DNA of 64,000 nt from Betaproteobacteria bacterium HGW-Betaproteobacteria-1 (GTDB lineage: Bacteria > Pseudomonadota > Gammaproteobacteria > Burkholderiales > Methylophilaceae). Shown here piece after piece: positions 18,927 to 26,326 of this stretch. The stretch lies in assembly GCA_002842435.1 (NCBI GenBank), contig PHCX01000006.1, positions 62,001 through 126,000 on the forward strand, in the 5' to 3' direction. A program made the translations under genes and the position numbers. Every line of letters starts with the position of its first letter. Positions within the stretch are counted from its first letter, which is position 1. The notes under the pieces were generated by a model. It searched no databases, was not told where the DNA came from, and worked only from the letters and a program-made list of their open reading frames with translations.

Positions 18927-18949
18927 AATATATTAATTATGAATATATT
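18927..18949. promoter_or_regulatory. Candidate operator upstream of the CoA-disulfide reductase
   Basis: AATATATT-N7-AATATATT at 18927-18949, a perfect symmetric site (each half is itself palindromic), begins 43 bases upstream of the flavoprotein start codon. AT-rich inverted repeats of this size are typical of ArsR-type repressors that control persulfide-related genes. No such regulator is encoded in the window, so this is inference. Confidence 0.5.
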
Positions 18950-19071
18950 GTCTGGATGGTCAGGCAAGTTCGTTTTTTCAAAGGTACACCTTATAGCATC
19001 TTCCCAAAAATAGCTTGCCGGCTGGCGGCTTCAAACGTAGACTTGTTTTTGTTACAAATTCAAGAAGTCAC

Positions 19072-19680
19072 ATGAGCGATTCCATCAAATCCCACGGCGG
19101 CAAACGACCGGGAGCCGGCCGCAAACCTGCCCACGGTGTCAGTGAGCCCACCACAGTCATCCGCGTACCGGCCAGTACGACTGCGACGGTGAAGGATTTC
19201 GTTTCAGCTTTGGTGAAGAGGCGGGCGACGGAGAACATGGATGTCGTCGGTGCATTTGAGTATCCAGCGGCGGATAGTACTGCGCTGGAATTGCCGCTTT
19301 ACAGTTCCAAGGTGCCGGCTGGTGTGCCGTCTGCGGCAGATGACCATGTCGAGCAGCGACTCGACCCCAATCATTTCCTCATCGAGGATAACGACAGCAC
19401 TTTTTTTGTGACCATCCAGGGGTATTCGATGATCGATGTCGGCCTGATGCCGGGCGATAAGGCCGTGGTCAATCGGTCGAGGGTCGCCAGTGTCGGCGAT
19501 ATCGTACTGGCCATGATCGATGGCGAATTCACCATCAAGACGCTGGGCAAGACCAAAAGCGGTGCGCCGCGGCTGCTACCGGCGAATTCCAGCGGCAGTT
19601 ACAGTCCGATCGAGATATCGGGTGATATGCAGTTCGAGATATGGGGCGTGGTGACCGGCTCATTCCGCCGATTCAAGTAG
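19072..19680 (+). CDS. umuD: UmuD-like S24 autoproteolytic protein with basic N-terminal extension
   Basis: A 202-residue protein. Its last 125 residues match the UmuD/LexA S24 protease fold, with nucleophile S119 (GYSMIDVGLMPGD), general base K156 (EFTIKTL), and a predicted self-cleavage bond A83-G84 inside LYSSKVPAGVPSAADDHVEQ, very like the UmuD cleavage region. The first 80 residues are extra. They begin with KRPGAGRKP, a basic AT-hook-like segment, and have no LexA winged helix. UmuD after cleavage joins UmuC as polymerase V, but no umuC lies next to it. The start at 19072 is chosen because the frame upstream is not UmuD-like. No CTGT-N8-ACAG LexA box was seen in front of it. It could also act as a repressor. 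Confidence 0.85.
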   Translation: MSDSIKSHGGKRPGAGRKPAHGVSEPTTVIRVPASTTATVKDFVSALVKRRATENMDVVGAFEYPAADSTALELPLYSSKVPAGVPSAADDHVEQRLDPNHFLIEDNDSTFFVTIQGYSMIDVGLMPGDKAVVNRSRVASVGDIVLAMIDGEFTIKTLGKTKSGAPRLLPANSSGSYSPIEISGDMQFEIWGVVTGSFRRFK

Positions 19681-19713
19681 CGGCAGGGCAAAGCAACAAG
19701 ATCGGAATGCATG

Positions 19714-19756
19714 AAAAAGGCCCATCAGCTTGAAAGCTGGCGGGCCTTGATTTTTG
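19714..19756. terminator. Bidirectional terminator between the umuD-like gene and yjdM
   Basis: AAGGCCC and CAGCTT pair with AGCTG and GGGCCTT in one long hairpin. A run of five T lies beyond the stem on the minus strand, and a weaker GATTTTT on the plus strand, so it can end both converging transcripts. Confidence 0.8.
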
Positions 19757-19789
19757 GATACTGATTACAGGTATCTTGATGTCAGGCTT

Positions 19790-20125
19790 CTAGCCTTTCT
19801 TCAGAAAGCAGGCCTTCAGCATTATTTGTCCGGCGTCCGTGCGGCAATCCACTTCATGGTCGCCGTCGACAATACGGATGCTCTTGATCTTGGTGCCTTG
19901 CTTCAGGGTGATGGATGAGCCCTTCACCTTCAGGTCCTTGATCAGTACGACCGAATCGCCATCCTGCAGGAGATTGCCGTTGGCGTCCTTGACCTGACGA
20001 CCTTCTTCCGCCTCGGCGACCTCGTTCATCGGCCATTCGTAGCCGCAATCGGCACAGACGTAGTTACTGCCATCCTGATAAGTATTTTCCAGGGTGCATT
20101 GCGGGCATGGTGGAATGTTTGACAT
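19790..20125 (-). CDS. yjdM: Zinc-ribbon protein YjdM (PhnA-like)
   Basis: A 111-residue PhnA/YjdM-family protein. Its N-terminus is a zinc ribbon with CPQCTLENTYQDGSNYVCADC, followed by the SH3-like domain with VKDANGNLLQDGDSVVLIKD. The family was named after the phosphonate operon, but YjdM itself has no established phosphonate-cleaving role. It stands alone with a terminator downstream. The name says little about function here. Confidence 0.92.
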   Translation of the reverse strand: MSNIPPCPQCTLENTYQDGSNYVCADCGYEWPMNEVAEAEEGRQVKDANGNLLQDGDSVVLIKDLKVKGSSITLKQGTKIKSIRIVDGDHEVDCRTDAGQIMLKACFLKKG

Positions 20126-20178
20126 CTTGTTTCTCTTTCTCGTCTCTAAAGTTAAATCTGATAGTTAAGTTTGAATAA

Positions 20179-20598
20179 TTAAATCGAATAATCCAGTAGT
20201 TCATCCCGCAGCCTGAAACTGCAGGCTTCCCAGAATTGCTGGGCGATCAGGTTGTCCTTCTTCACCAGGCAATGGACCTTGCTGATGCCTTCCTCGCGCA
20301 GTTGATGCACTGCAGCGTTGACCAGCTGACTGGCAATGCCGCGCTCGCGGTAATCGGGTTTGACCGCCATGTGATAGAGGTAGCCGCGCCAGCCGTCATG
20401 GCCGGCCAATACCGAACCCACCATGCGAACGCCGGCATAGGCCGCGAAACTGCTTTTCGGGTTCTTTTGCAGAAAGCGCCTGAAGGTTTCCTCGGTGTCG
20501 GATTCACGTATGACGATGGTTTCTGCCGCCTGCCATAACTTCATCAGCCGGGGGAAGTCGTCTGCATTCAGCGGACGCAGTTGAATCGGCAGGGTCAT
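20179..20598 (-). CDS. GNAT-family N-acetyltransferase (YpeA-like)
   Basis: A 139-residue GNAT acetyltransferase. The acetyl-CoA-binding motif A reads KPDYRERGIASQLVNAA and is preceded by the usual strand (YLYHMAV). The overall layout, with DFPRLMKLWQAAE near the N-terminus, resembles the YpeA group, whose substrate is unknown. The gene overlaps the upstream RHH gene by four bases (ATGA), so the two are translationally coupled. GNAT enzymes paired with ribbon-helix-helix proteins include tRNA-acetylating toxins, but this one lacks clear similarity to TacT and may be an ordinary enzyme. Confidence 0.88.
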   Translation of the reverse strand: MTLPIQLRPLNADDFPRLMKLWQAAETIVIRESDTEETFRRFLQKNPKSSFAAYAGVRMVGSVLAGHDGWRGYLYHMAVKPDYRERGIASQLVNAAVHQLREEGISKVHCLVKKDNLIAQQFWEACSFRLRDELLDYSI

Positions 20599-20789
20599 TT
20601 CTTTTCGGATTTGAGATTGACCGGCATGCGTGCAAGCTGTTCTTCAGTGCCGTATTGCTGCACGTAATCCCGAATCATCTGGCGCACTACTTGCGAAGGC
20701 GTCAGGTCGCGCCTGGCGCAGACTTCTTCAAAAATCTGTTTTTTGGTCGGGTCGATCAGCAGGGTCAGTCTTGCGGTTCTATTTTCCAT
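20595..20789 (-). CDS. Ribbon-helix-helix (CopG-like) DNA-binding protein
   Basis: A 64-residue protein with the ribbon-helix-helix pattern: a basic strand (ARLTLLIDPTKK), then two helices (IFEEVCARRD and TPSQVVRQMIRDYVQQY). Such dimers bind operators and often autoregulate small operons, including toxin-antitoxin loci. It is the first gene of a pair whose second gene is the GNAT acetyltransferase, overlapping by ATGA. It is transcribed divergently from the SulP gene, with about 70 AT-rich bases between, which is where an operator would be expected. Confidence 0.82.
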   Translation of the reverse strand: MENRTARLTLLIDPTKKQIFEEVCARRDLTPSQVVRQMIRDYVQQYGTEEQLARMPVNLKSEKK

Positions 20790-20862
20790 GGCGGCGATTC
20801 AATTTATGTTAATTGCATGTTAATATAATTCGCATCATGATACAAACGCTCCGTTGCCTGCC

Positions 20863-22497
20863 ATGATCGCCATTCTCGAGGCGAAACGTGCCGGCCTGCT
20901 TGCGAAAGGCCACTGGCTGAACAATATTCTGGCCGGTGTGATCGTGGGCGTAGTAGCGTTGCCGCTCGCCATGGCCTTTGCCATCGCATCAGGCGCCAAG
21001 CCGGAGCAGGGGCTGTATACCGCCATCGTTGCAGGCGGGTTGACCTCACTGTTCGGCGGCAGCCGCTTGCAGATCGCCGGCCCGACCGGCGCGTTCATCG
21101 TCATCCTGGCCGGTGTCACGGCCAAATACGGCATCCAGGGCCTGCAGGTGGCCACACTGATGGCCGGCGTTATTCTGTTGATCATGGGGCTTACGCGCCT
21201 TGGCGGCGTCATCAAATACATCCCTGACCCGGTCATTGTCGGTTTTACCAGCGGTATCGCCGTCATCATCTTTGTCGGACAGTGGAAAGACTTTTTCGGA
21301 CTGGAAATGGATCCGGGGGTCGAGCATTTCCATCAGCAGTTCTGGCACCTGATCGAGGCCTTTCCCGGGCTGCATCTGGCAACGACCATGCTCGCACTGC
21401 TGACGCTGGCGGTGCTTTTGCTCTCACCGCGTTATCTCAAGCGCGTGCCGGCACCGCTGGTCGCCATGGTGGTTGCTACCACGCTGCACTGGATTTTCGA
21501 TTTTGAAGGCGTGGCGACCATCGGCAGCGCTTTTGGCGGCATTCCACAAAGCCTGCCGCAGTTCGAAGTGCCCTCCATCTCACTGTCCGACACCATCAAG
21601 CTGATCGGCCCGGCATTCACCATTGCCTTGCTCGGCGCCATCGAATCGCTATTGTCTGCCGTGGTGGCCGATGGCATGACGCGCACCAAGCATGACTCCA
21701 ACCAGGAACTGATCGGGCAGGGCGTCGCCAACATCTTTTCGCCTCTGTTTGGCGGTTTTGCCTCAACCGGCGCCATCGCCCGAACCGCAACCAACATCCG
21801 CAACGGTGCGACAAGCCCGGTCGCCGGCCTGGCGCATGCGGCAACACTGATCATCATCGTGCTGGTGCTGGCGCCGCTGGCTTCGCACATACCGCTGGCA
21901 GCGCTTTCTGCCATTCTGTTCGTCGTGGCCTACAACATGAGCGAGATGCACCGCTTCAAGCACATGGTGCGCACCGCACCGCAATCGGACAAGGTTGTCC
22001 TGTTGCTGACCTTTTTCCTGACCATATTCAGCGACCTGGTGATTGCCATCAATATCGGCGTCATGCTGGCGGCATTGCTGTTCATGAAGCGCATGTCCGA
22101 ATCGGTCGCCATTGAGCAGCAGCAGCATGAGAAACTTGCGCTGGAGTTTGACGATATCGATTTTGAATTGCCGCCGGGCACCGTGGTTTTCACGATGGAA
22201 GGCCCGTTCTTCTTCGGTGCGGCAGAGCGGATGGAGAATGCGCTGGAAGCCGTGCAAGGGCATGCGGGAATGCTGGTGCTGCGCATGGAGCGGGTGCCCT
22301 TTATCGATGCTACCGGTCTGCAGTCGCTTTGGGATCTGCAGGACAACTGCAGGCGCCACAAGACGCGTCTCGTCATCAGTGGCGCCCAGAAGTCCGTCTA
22401 TGACGAGATGATGGCATCCGGTCTGGTCGGCCAACTCGGCAAGGAAAATGTCATCGAACATGTGCAGCAGATATTCAGCATGGGCTTCAAGAGCTGA
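20863..22497 (+). CDS. SulP-family anion transporter with STAS domain
   Basis: A 544-residue SulP/SLC26-type transporter. The membrane part (about residues 15-415) carries the family signature GLYTAIVAGGLTSLFGGSRL and GPTGAFIVILA, and GFASTGAIARTATNIRNGA further on. The cytoplasmic STAS domain begins near residue 430 and includes VPFIDATGLQSLWDLQ. SulP members carry sulfate, bicarbonate, molybdate or dicarboxylates, and the sequence does not decide which. The ATG at 20863 is preferred over a TTG nine bases upstream. Its stop codon shares one base (TGATG) with the start of the next small gene, a pseudo-receiver, so the two are coupled. Confidence 0.93.
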   Translation: MIAILEAKRAGLLAKGHWLNNILAGVIVGVVALPLAMAFAIASGAKPEQGLYTAIVAGGLTSLFGGSRLQIAGPTGAFIVILAGVTAKYGIQGLQVATLMAGVILLIMGLTRLGGVIKYIPDPVIVGFTSGIAVIIFVGQWKDFFGLEMDPGVEHFHQQFWHLIEAFPGLHLATTMLALLTLAVLLLSPRYLKRVPAPLVAMVVATTLHWIFDFEGVATIGSAFGGIPQSLPQFEVPSISLSDTIKLIGPAFTIALLGAIESLLSAVVADGMTRTKHDSNQELIGQGVANIFSPLFGGFASTGAIARTATNIRNGATSPVAGLAHAATLIIIVLVLAPLASHIPLAALSAILFVVAYNMSEMHRFKHMVRTAPQSDKVVLLLTFFLTIFSDLVIAINIGVMLAALLFMKRMSESVAIEQQQHEKLALEFDDIDFELPPGTVVFTMEGPFFFGAAERMENALEAVQGHAGMLVLRMERVPFIDATGLQSLWDLQDNCRRHKTRLVISGAQKSVYDEMMASGLVGQLGKENVIEHVQQIFSMGFKS

Positions 22498-22829
22498 TGC
22501 GCAAGGCCCTGATCATCAAGGAAAGCGACAGCGCCTGCTTTGAAAGCAATGCTTTTCTGCAGCAGGCAAAGTTGCAGGCGGATGCCCATCATAGCGGACA
22601 GAGTGCGCTGGCGGCTTACCGCACGGGGCATTACCGCTACGTGTTCGTTTCCATGGCCTTGCAGCGTGAAGACCCGCTCGAGATCATCCGCCACATCCGC
22701 GGCCTGGAATCCGAACTCGGCCTCGATCCGGCGCAGATCGTTGTCTCTGCACCCGAGCAACAGCCCAGCGACACCGATATCCAGCAATACAATATCTGCG
22801 GTGTCATCCGCTCGCACCGCATGCGCTAA
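22497..22829 (+). CDS. Receiver-like (pseudo-REC) protein coupled to the SulP transporter
   Basis: A 110-residue protein that I do not recognise as a named family. The strand-helix pattern follows a response-regulator receiver domain. The segment FVSMALQREDPLEIIRHIRG aligns with the canonical MDVQMPxMDGLExIRxIR stretch, but the phosphoacceptor aspartate is replaced by serine. The N-terminal acidic pair is reduced to KESDS and the conserved lysine region is lost. It therefore probably acts as a phosphorylation-independent partner. The TGATG junction with the SulP gene suggests stoichiometric production, perhaps to bind the STAS domain. Its role is inferred only from this linkage. Confidence 0.75.
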   Translation: MRKALIIKESDSACFESNAFLQQAKLQADAHHSGQSALAAYRTGHYRYVFVSMALQREDPLEIIRHIRGLESELGLDPAQIVVSAPEQQPSDTDIQQYNICGVIRSHRMR

Positions 22830-23005
22830 TCGCGCGCTCCTCTTGCCATTTATCCATTTGTAAGCAGTTCCAAACCAGGCTGAAATTGCCGGTTTGCCAA
22901 GGTTAATTCTCGATAAAATTGATGGTATGGAACTCTTGCGCCCGGCAGCTGCCACTAATCATGTAACGTGCATATTCCATCAGCATTGATCCTTGGGAGA
23001 AAGAC

Positions 23006-24106
23006 ATGGCGAACATGATGAAAGCGGCAGTATTTGTTGAAGCGGGCCGTATCGAGCTGACGGACAAACCGATACCGGATGTCGGCCCCAACGATGCGCT
23101 GGTGCGCATCACCACGACGACCATCTGCGGCACCGACGTACACATCCTCAAGGGCGAATATCCGGTGGCGAAAGGGCTGACCGTGGGCCACGAGCCGGTC
23201 GGTGTCATTGAGAAGCTGGGCAGCGCGGTGCAGGGCTACCGTGAGGGCCAGCGCGTCATTGCCGGCGCCATCTGCCCGACTTTCACCTCCTACGCCAGTC
23301 AGGATGGCTTTCCGGCGCAGGACGGCAGCTACCTGATTCCATCCGGCCAATGTGGCTGTCACGGCTACAAGGCCACAGCGGGATGGCGCTTCGGCAACCT
23401 GATCGACGGCACCCAGGCCGAATATGTGCTGGTGCCGGATGCGCAGGCCAATCTGGCACCGATTCCGGACGGCCTTAGCGACGAACAGGTGCTGATGTGT
23501 CCGGACATCATGTCCACCGGTTTCAAGGGGGCGGAGAACGCTAACATCAAGATCGGCGATATCGTTGTGGTCTTCGCGCAGGGGCCAATCGGACTTTGTG
23601 CAACGGCCGGCGCCCGGCTGCTCGGTGCCAGTACCATCATCGCCGTCGACGGCAACGCGCATCGTCTGGAAATTGCCAAATCGCTGGGCGCCGATATCAC
23701 GCTCAACTACAAGGATTGCGATGTGGTCGATGAGGTCATGAAGCTGACCGGCGGACGGGGAGCGGATGCTTCGATCGAAGCACTGGGCCTGCAATCCACT
23801 TTTGAATCAGCCTTGCGCGTGCTCAAGCCCGGCGGCACGCTCTCAAGCCTCGGTGTTTATTCCACTGATCTCACCATTCCGCTCAATGCCTTTGCTGCAG
23901 GGTTGGGTGACCATCGTATCGTCACGGCGCTTTGCCCGGGCGGCAAGGAGCGCATGCGCCGCCTGATGAACGTGCTGGAATCGGGCCGGGTAGATCTCAG
24001 CCACATGGTCACACATGAATACCGGCTGGATGACATCGTCAACGCTTATGACCTCTTCGCCAACCAGCGCGACGGTGTGCTGAAGATCGCCATCAAGCCG
24101 CACTGA
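23006..24106 (+). CDS. Zinc-dependent secondary alcohol dehydrogenase (TbADH/isopropanol dehydrogenase type)
   Basis: A 366-residue medium-chain dehydrogenase. The catalytic zinc ligands are C41 (ICGTDVH), H62 with E63 (GHEPVG) and D167 (CPDIMSTGFKGAE). A Cys-His-Asp set is typical of the Thermoanaerobacter/Clostridium secondary alcohol dehydrogenase group. As in that group, the four-cysteine structural zinc lobe is missing. The coenzyme strand ends in an acidic residue (IIAVDGNAHRLE), which favours NAD(H) over NADP(H). It probably interconverts secondary alcohols and ketones, or a similar small substrate. It is a single gene with a Shine-Dalgarno-like GGGAGA upstream and no operon partner. 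Confidence 0.9.
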   Translation: MANMMKAAVFVEAGRIELTDKPIPDVGPNDALVRITTTTICGTDVHILKGEYPVAKGLTVGHEPVGVIEKLGSAVQGYREGQRVIAGAICPTFTSYASQDGFPAQDGSYLIPSGQCGCHGYKATAGWRFGNLIDGTQAEYVLVPDAQANLAPIPDGLSDEQVLMCPDIMSTGFKGAENANIKIGDIVVVFAQGPIGLCATAGARLLGASTIIAVDGNAHRLEIAKSLGADITLNYKDCDVVDEVMKLTGGRGADASIEALGLQSTFESALRVLKPGGTLSSLGVYSTDLTIPLNAFAAGLGDHRIVTALCPGGKERMRRLMNVLESGRVDLSHMVTHEYRLDDIVNAYDLFANQRDGVLKIAIKPH

Positions 24107-24123
24107 GGGCAGGCAGTCACAGT

Positions 24124-24801
24124 CTAGCGGAAGCGGAAATAGTTGATCGCCTCATTGCCGAATAGCCACAAGGCAATGAAGAACGCGGAAAAATAAATCA
24201 CCGAAAGAATCAGCAGAAAAAAGGAAACAAACACCATCAAGCCGTCATCTTCCAGTTCGCCAATGCAGTAGAAGATGATGCCCAGTCCCGGCAGCGCATT
24301 GTTGAGTGGCAGGGGGATGGGGAAGGGAATCGCCATCAGCAATCCGCCTGCAAGCAGGATGATGCCGCTGATGCGGCGGCCTAGCGTGCCGTTCACCAGG
24401 TGCTGCAAACGCGGCCGGGTGAACAAACGACAAAACTTGATCACCTTCAGGCTCACGCTCACCATGACCAGCCAGGTCTTCTCGTTCAGCGCCGCGTTGC
24501 GCACCTTCTGCGGCAGCACCGGCGTATCGTGCCCGGTCAGAAGCTGCCAGCCCAGCGCCGCCAGCGTCAGCCCACCCACCACCGTGATCGGCCCCAGAGG
24601 CACAGGCTGCATGAAAGGCAGAATCAAAATGATCGCGATAAAGGCATAAGCCGTCTCGTCCAGCGTATCGATCGCCTCGCCGATGGTCAGCGGACGGTGC
24701 TTGGCAGCATCGGCAAAACGTTGCAGGGTTTCAGCCAGTCTGATCACTTGGGAACAACTCGAATGAGATAACGCTATAGTAAAGGCTAAATCAGCCAGCA
24801 T
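24124..24801 (-). CDS. ExoD-family membrane protein
   Basis: A 225-residue protein of the ExoD family, named after a Rhizobium gene affecting exopolysaccharide and alkali tolerance. It contains the family segment LTIGEAIDTLDETAYAFI and the loop LPFMQPVPLGPITVVGG, then four or five membrane helices with PIPLPLNNALPGLGII. Its biochemical role is unknown. It converges on the alcohol dehydrogenase gene with about 17 bases between. No polysaccharide genes lie adjacent, though a beta-glucan operon is found 29 kb away. Confidence 0.88.
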   Translation of the reverse strand: MLADLAFTIALSHSSCSQVIRLAETLQRFADAAKHRPLTIGEAIDTLDETAYAFIAIILILPFMQPVPLGPITVVGGLTLAALGWQLLTGHDTPVLPQKVRNAALNEKTWLVMVSVSLKVIKFCRLFTRPRLQHLVNGTLGRRISGIILLAGGLLMAIPFPIPLPLNNALPGLGIIFYCIGELEDDGLMVFVSFFLLILSVIYFSAFFIALWLFGNEAINYFRFR

Positions 24802-24883
24802 ACAGAACGCTGGCGATTATACTCGGCAATTACGTAATAATATCGCCAGATCAATTGATGAATTCGATTCGGAGACTTCGCTT

Positions 24884-25384
24884 ATGACTGCAACCATCCA
24901 TTCTCCCGTCACTGAACTGCTTGAGCGCGGAGGCATCGCCTACGACGTGATTGAAATCCCGCTATCCGAGGATAAAAAGCCGATTAGAAACCTGGAAGAA
25001 CTGCTCTCAGGCCGTGGCCTCGACCCGCAATCCGTGGTGCGCAGTGTGCTGTTCAAGACCGCCTCGGACAAATTCGTTCTGCTCGCCGTTGCCGGCGGTG
25101 GCCGCGCCGACTGGGGTGTGCTGCGCAAACATCTGGACGAACGCAAATGCCGCATGGCCGAATTCAGCGAAGTGGCCGAAGCCACCGGTTACGTCGTCGG
25201 TGCCGTGCCGCCGGTCGCATTACCGGAAAACATCAGGATATTGGTCGATAACAGCGTGAAAGACTATGAAACGGTCGTGATCGGCAGTGGAGTGCTGGGG
25301 TATGCCTTGTCACTCAAGGGCGCAGATTTGCTCAGGCTGTTTGGCGATGCAGATCAGGGAGTATTTACCAGCAGTGTTAGCTGA
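24884..25384 (+). CDS. YbaK/ProX-family aminoacyl-tRNA deacylase-like protein
   Basis: A 166-residue protein of the YbaK/prolyl-tRNA editing family. Members hydrolyse mischarged tRNAs such as Cys-tRNA(Pro) or Ala-tRNA(Pro) in trans. Recognisable parts are the N-terminal VTELLERGGIAYDVIEI, the strand with SVVRSVLFKTASDKFVLLAV carrying the conserved lysine, and a glycine-rich VIGSGVLGYALSLKGADLLR near the end. The specific subfamily (YbaK, ProXp-ala or other) cannot be fixed. It stands alone. Confidence 0.88.
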   Translation: MTATIHSPVTELLERGGIAYDVIEIPLSEDKKPIRNLEELLSGRGLDPQSVVRSVLFKTASDKFVLLAVAGGGRADWGVLRKHLDERKCRMAEFSEVAEATGYVVGAVPPVALPENIRILVDNSVKDYETVVIGSGVLGYALSLKGADLLRLFGDADQGVFTSSVS

Positions 25385-25448
25385 AATTTCATTTGAACTT
25401 CAGACATATCGGACATCAGCCTGAAAGTTCACGATGGTTGCATCAGGA

Positions 25449-25477
25449 TTGACTTGTGTAACGTTACGCATTACAGT
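25449..25477 (+). promoter_or_regulatory. higBA promoter with palindromic operator in the spacer
   Basis: TTGACT (25449-25454), a 17-base spacer and TACAGT (25472-25477) make a plausible sigma-70 promoter. The spacer holds the perfect palindrome GTAACGTTAC (25458-25467), extended to 16 bases with one mismatched pair (25455-25470). A repressor bound there would block the promoter, the usual autoregulation of HigBA modules. The predicted transcription start lies only one to three bases before the higB ATG, so the message may be nearly leaderless. Confidence 0.68.
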
Positions 25478-25485
25478 TTATCAAA

Positions 25486-25764
25486 ATGATAAAAACATTT
25501 CGGCATAAAGGCTTGGAAAGTTTCTTTGAGACTGGTAGTAAACGAGGCATACGACCAGACCATGCGCCCAAGCTGGCAAGGCAATTAAGGCGATTGGATG
25601 TAGCTAAAACTGCATCGGATATGAATGTGCCAGGTTGGGGATTGCATCCGTTAACTGCAGAATTGGCAGGGCATTATGCAGTATCGGTGAACGGTAACTG
25701 GCGACTGACCTTTACCTTTGAGGGCGAAGATGCCGTATTAGTAGACTATCAGGACTACCACTAA
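25486..25764 (+). CDS. higB: HigB-type RelE-superfamily toxin
   Basis: A 92-residue RelE/HigB-family toxin, expected to be a ribosome-dependent mRNA endonuclease. Family marks are KTFRHKGLESFFETGSKRGI, LDVAKTASDMNVPGWGLHPL and the core NGNWRLTFTFEGEDAVLVDYQDYH, with the arginine and aromatic residues of the active cleft. Toxin-first order, with the antitoxin 10 bases downstream, is the HigBA arrangement. A palindromic operator and promoter overlap immediately upstream. Confidence 0.94.
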   Translation: MIKTFRHKGLESFFETGSKRGIRPDHAPKLARQLRRLDVAKTASDMNVPGWGLHPLTAELAGHYAVSVNGNWRLTFTFEGEDAVLVDYQDYH

Positions 25765-25774
25765 GGAATTGATA

Positions 25775-26080
25775 ATGAGCAGAATGTATAACCCGCCTCA
25801 TCCGGGCGAAACTTTAAGGGAAGATATCCTTCCTACATTGGGATTAACAGTTAAGGAAGCCGCTGAACAGTTGGGCGTTGCTCGCCCTTCGTTGTCGCGT
25901 GTGCTCAATGGGCGTGCAGCGATCTCGCCGGAAATGGCATTAAGACTCGAGCAATGGCTGGGCGTTGAAAACGGCGGCCGTGCTGACCTGTGGATGGCTG
26001 AACAAGCGTCTTACGATCTGTGGCAAGCCAGAAGCAAATTCAATGCGAAGATCAAATCTGTGCAGGCGCTGGCAGCATAG
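25775..26080 (+). CDS. higA: HigA-type antitoxin
   Basis: A 101-residue XRE-type helix-turn-helix protein of the HigA family. It opens MSRMYNPPHPGETLREDIL and contains the DNA-binding VKEAAEQLGVARPSLSRVLNGRAAISPEMALRL. It neutralises HigB and, with it, represses the operon, probably through the GTAACGTTAC palindrome. The ATG at 25775 is used because AAGGA sits seven bases before it; a TTG at 25769 is not needed. Confidence 0.94.
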   Translation: MSRMYNPPHPGETLREDILPTLGLTVKEAAEQLGVARPSLSRVLNGRAAISPEMALRLEQWLGVENGGRADLWMAEQASYDLWQARSKFNAKIKSVQALAA

Positions 26081-26149
26081 GAAGTATCGAATAAGGGTGG
26101 GTGAATCAAACGTGTTGGAGTTGCCACGTGTTGTCACGGCCAGAAAATG

Positions 26150-26180
26150 AAAAAGGCCAGCGCCTAGACGCTAGCCTTTT
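26150..26180 (-). terminator. Terminator of tRNA-Asn
   Basis: Read on the minus strand, AAAAGGCTAGCG-loop-CGCTGGCC forms an imperfect hairpin followed by five T residues, directly downstream of the tRNA. Confidence 0.82.
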
Positions 26181-26186
26181 AATATC

Positions 26187-26262
26187 TGGCTCCCCGACCT
26201 GGGCTCGAACCAGGGACACACGGATTAACAGTCCGTTGCTCTACCGACTGAGCTATCGGGGA
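26187..26262 (-). tRNA. asnT: tRNA-Asn (anticodon GTT)
   Basis: A 76-base tRNA on the minus strand with acceptor stem TCCCCGA / TCGGGGA, discriminator G and encoded CCA. The anticodon loop CTGTTAA within GGACTGTTAATCC gives anticodon GTT. The D loop (AGCTCAGTCGGTAGAGC) and T loop (GGTTCGAGCC) are standard. Confidence 0.97.
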
Positions 26263-26326
26263 ATCGATAGAAGGCGCAATAATACTGACTTGGCGGCCTG
26301 AGGTCAACATTGGACGAGGATAAATT

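Noticed and set aside
18950..19071. LexA box in front of the UmuD-like gene
   Set aside because: No CTGT-N8-ACAG was found. Only a loose TTGT-N7-ACAA is present, which is not enough.
26101..26301. 66-codon plus-strand frame over the tRNA-Asn region
   Set aside because: It overlaps tRNA-Asn and its terminator on the opposite strand and has no family features.
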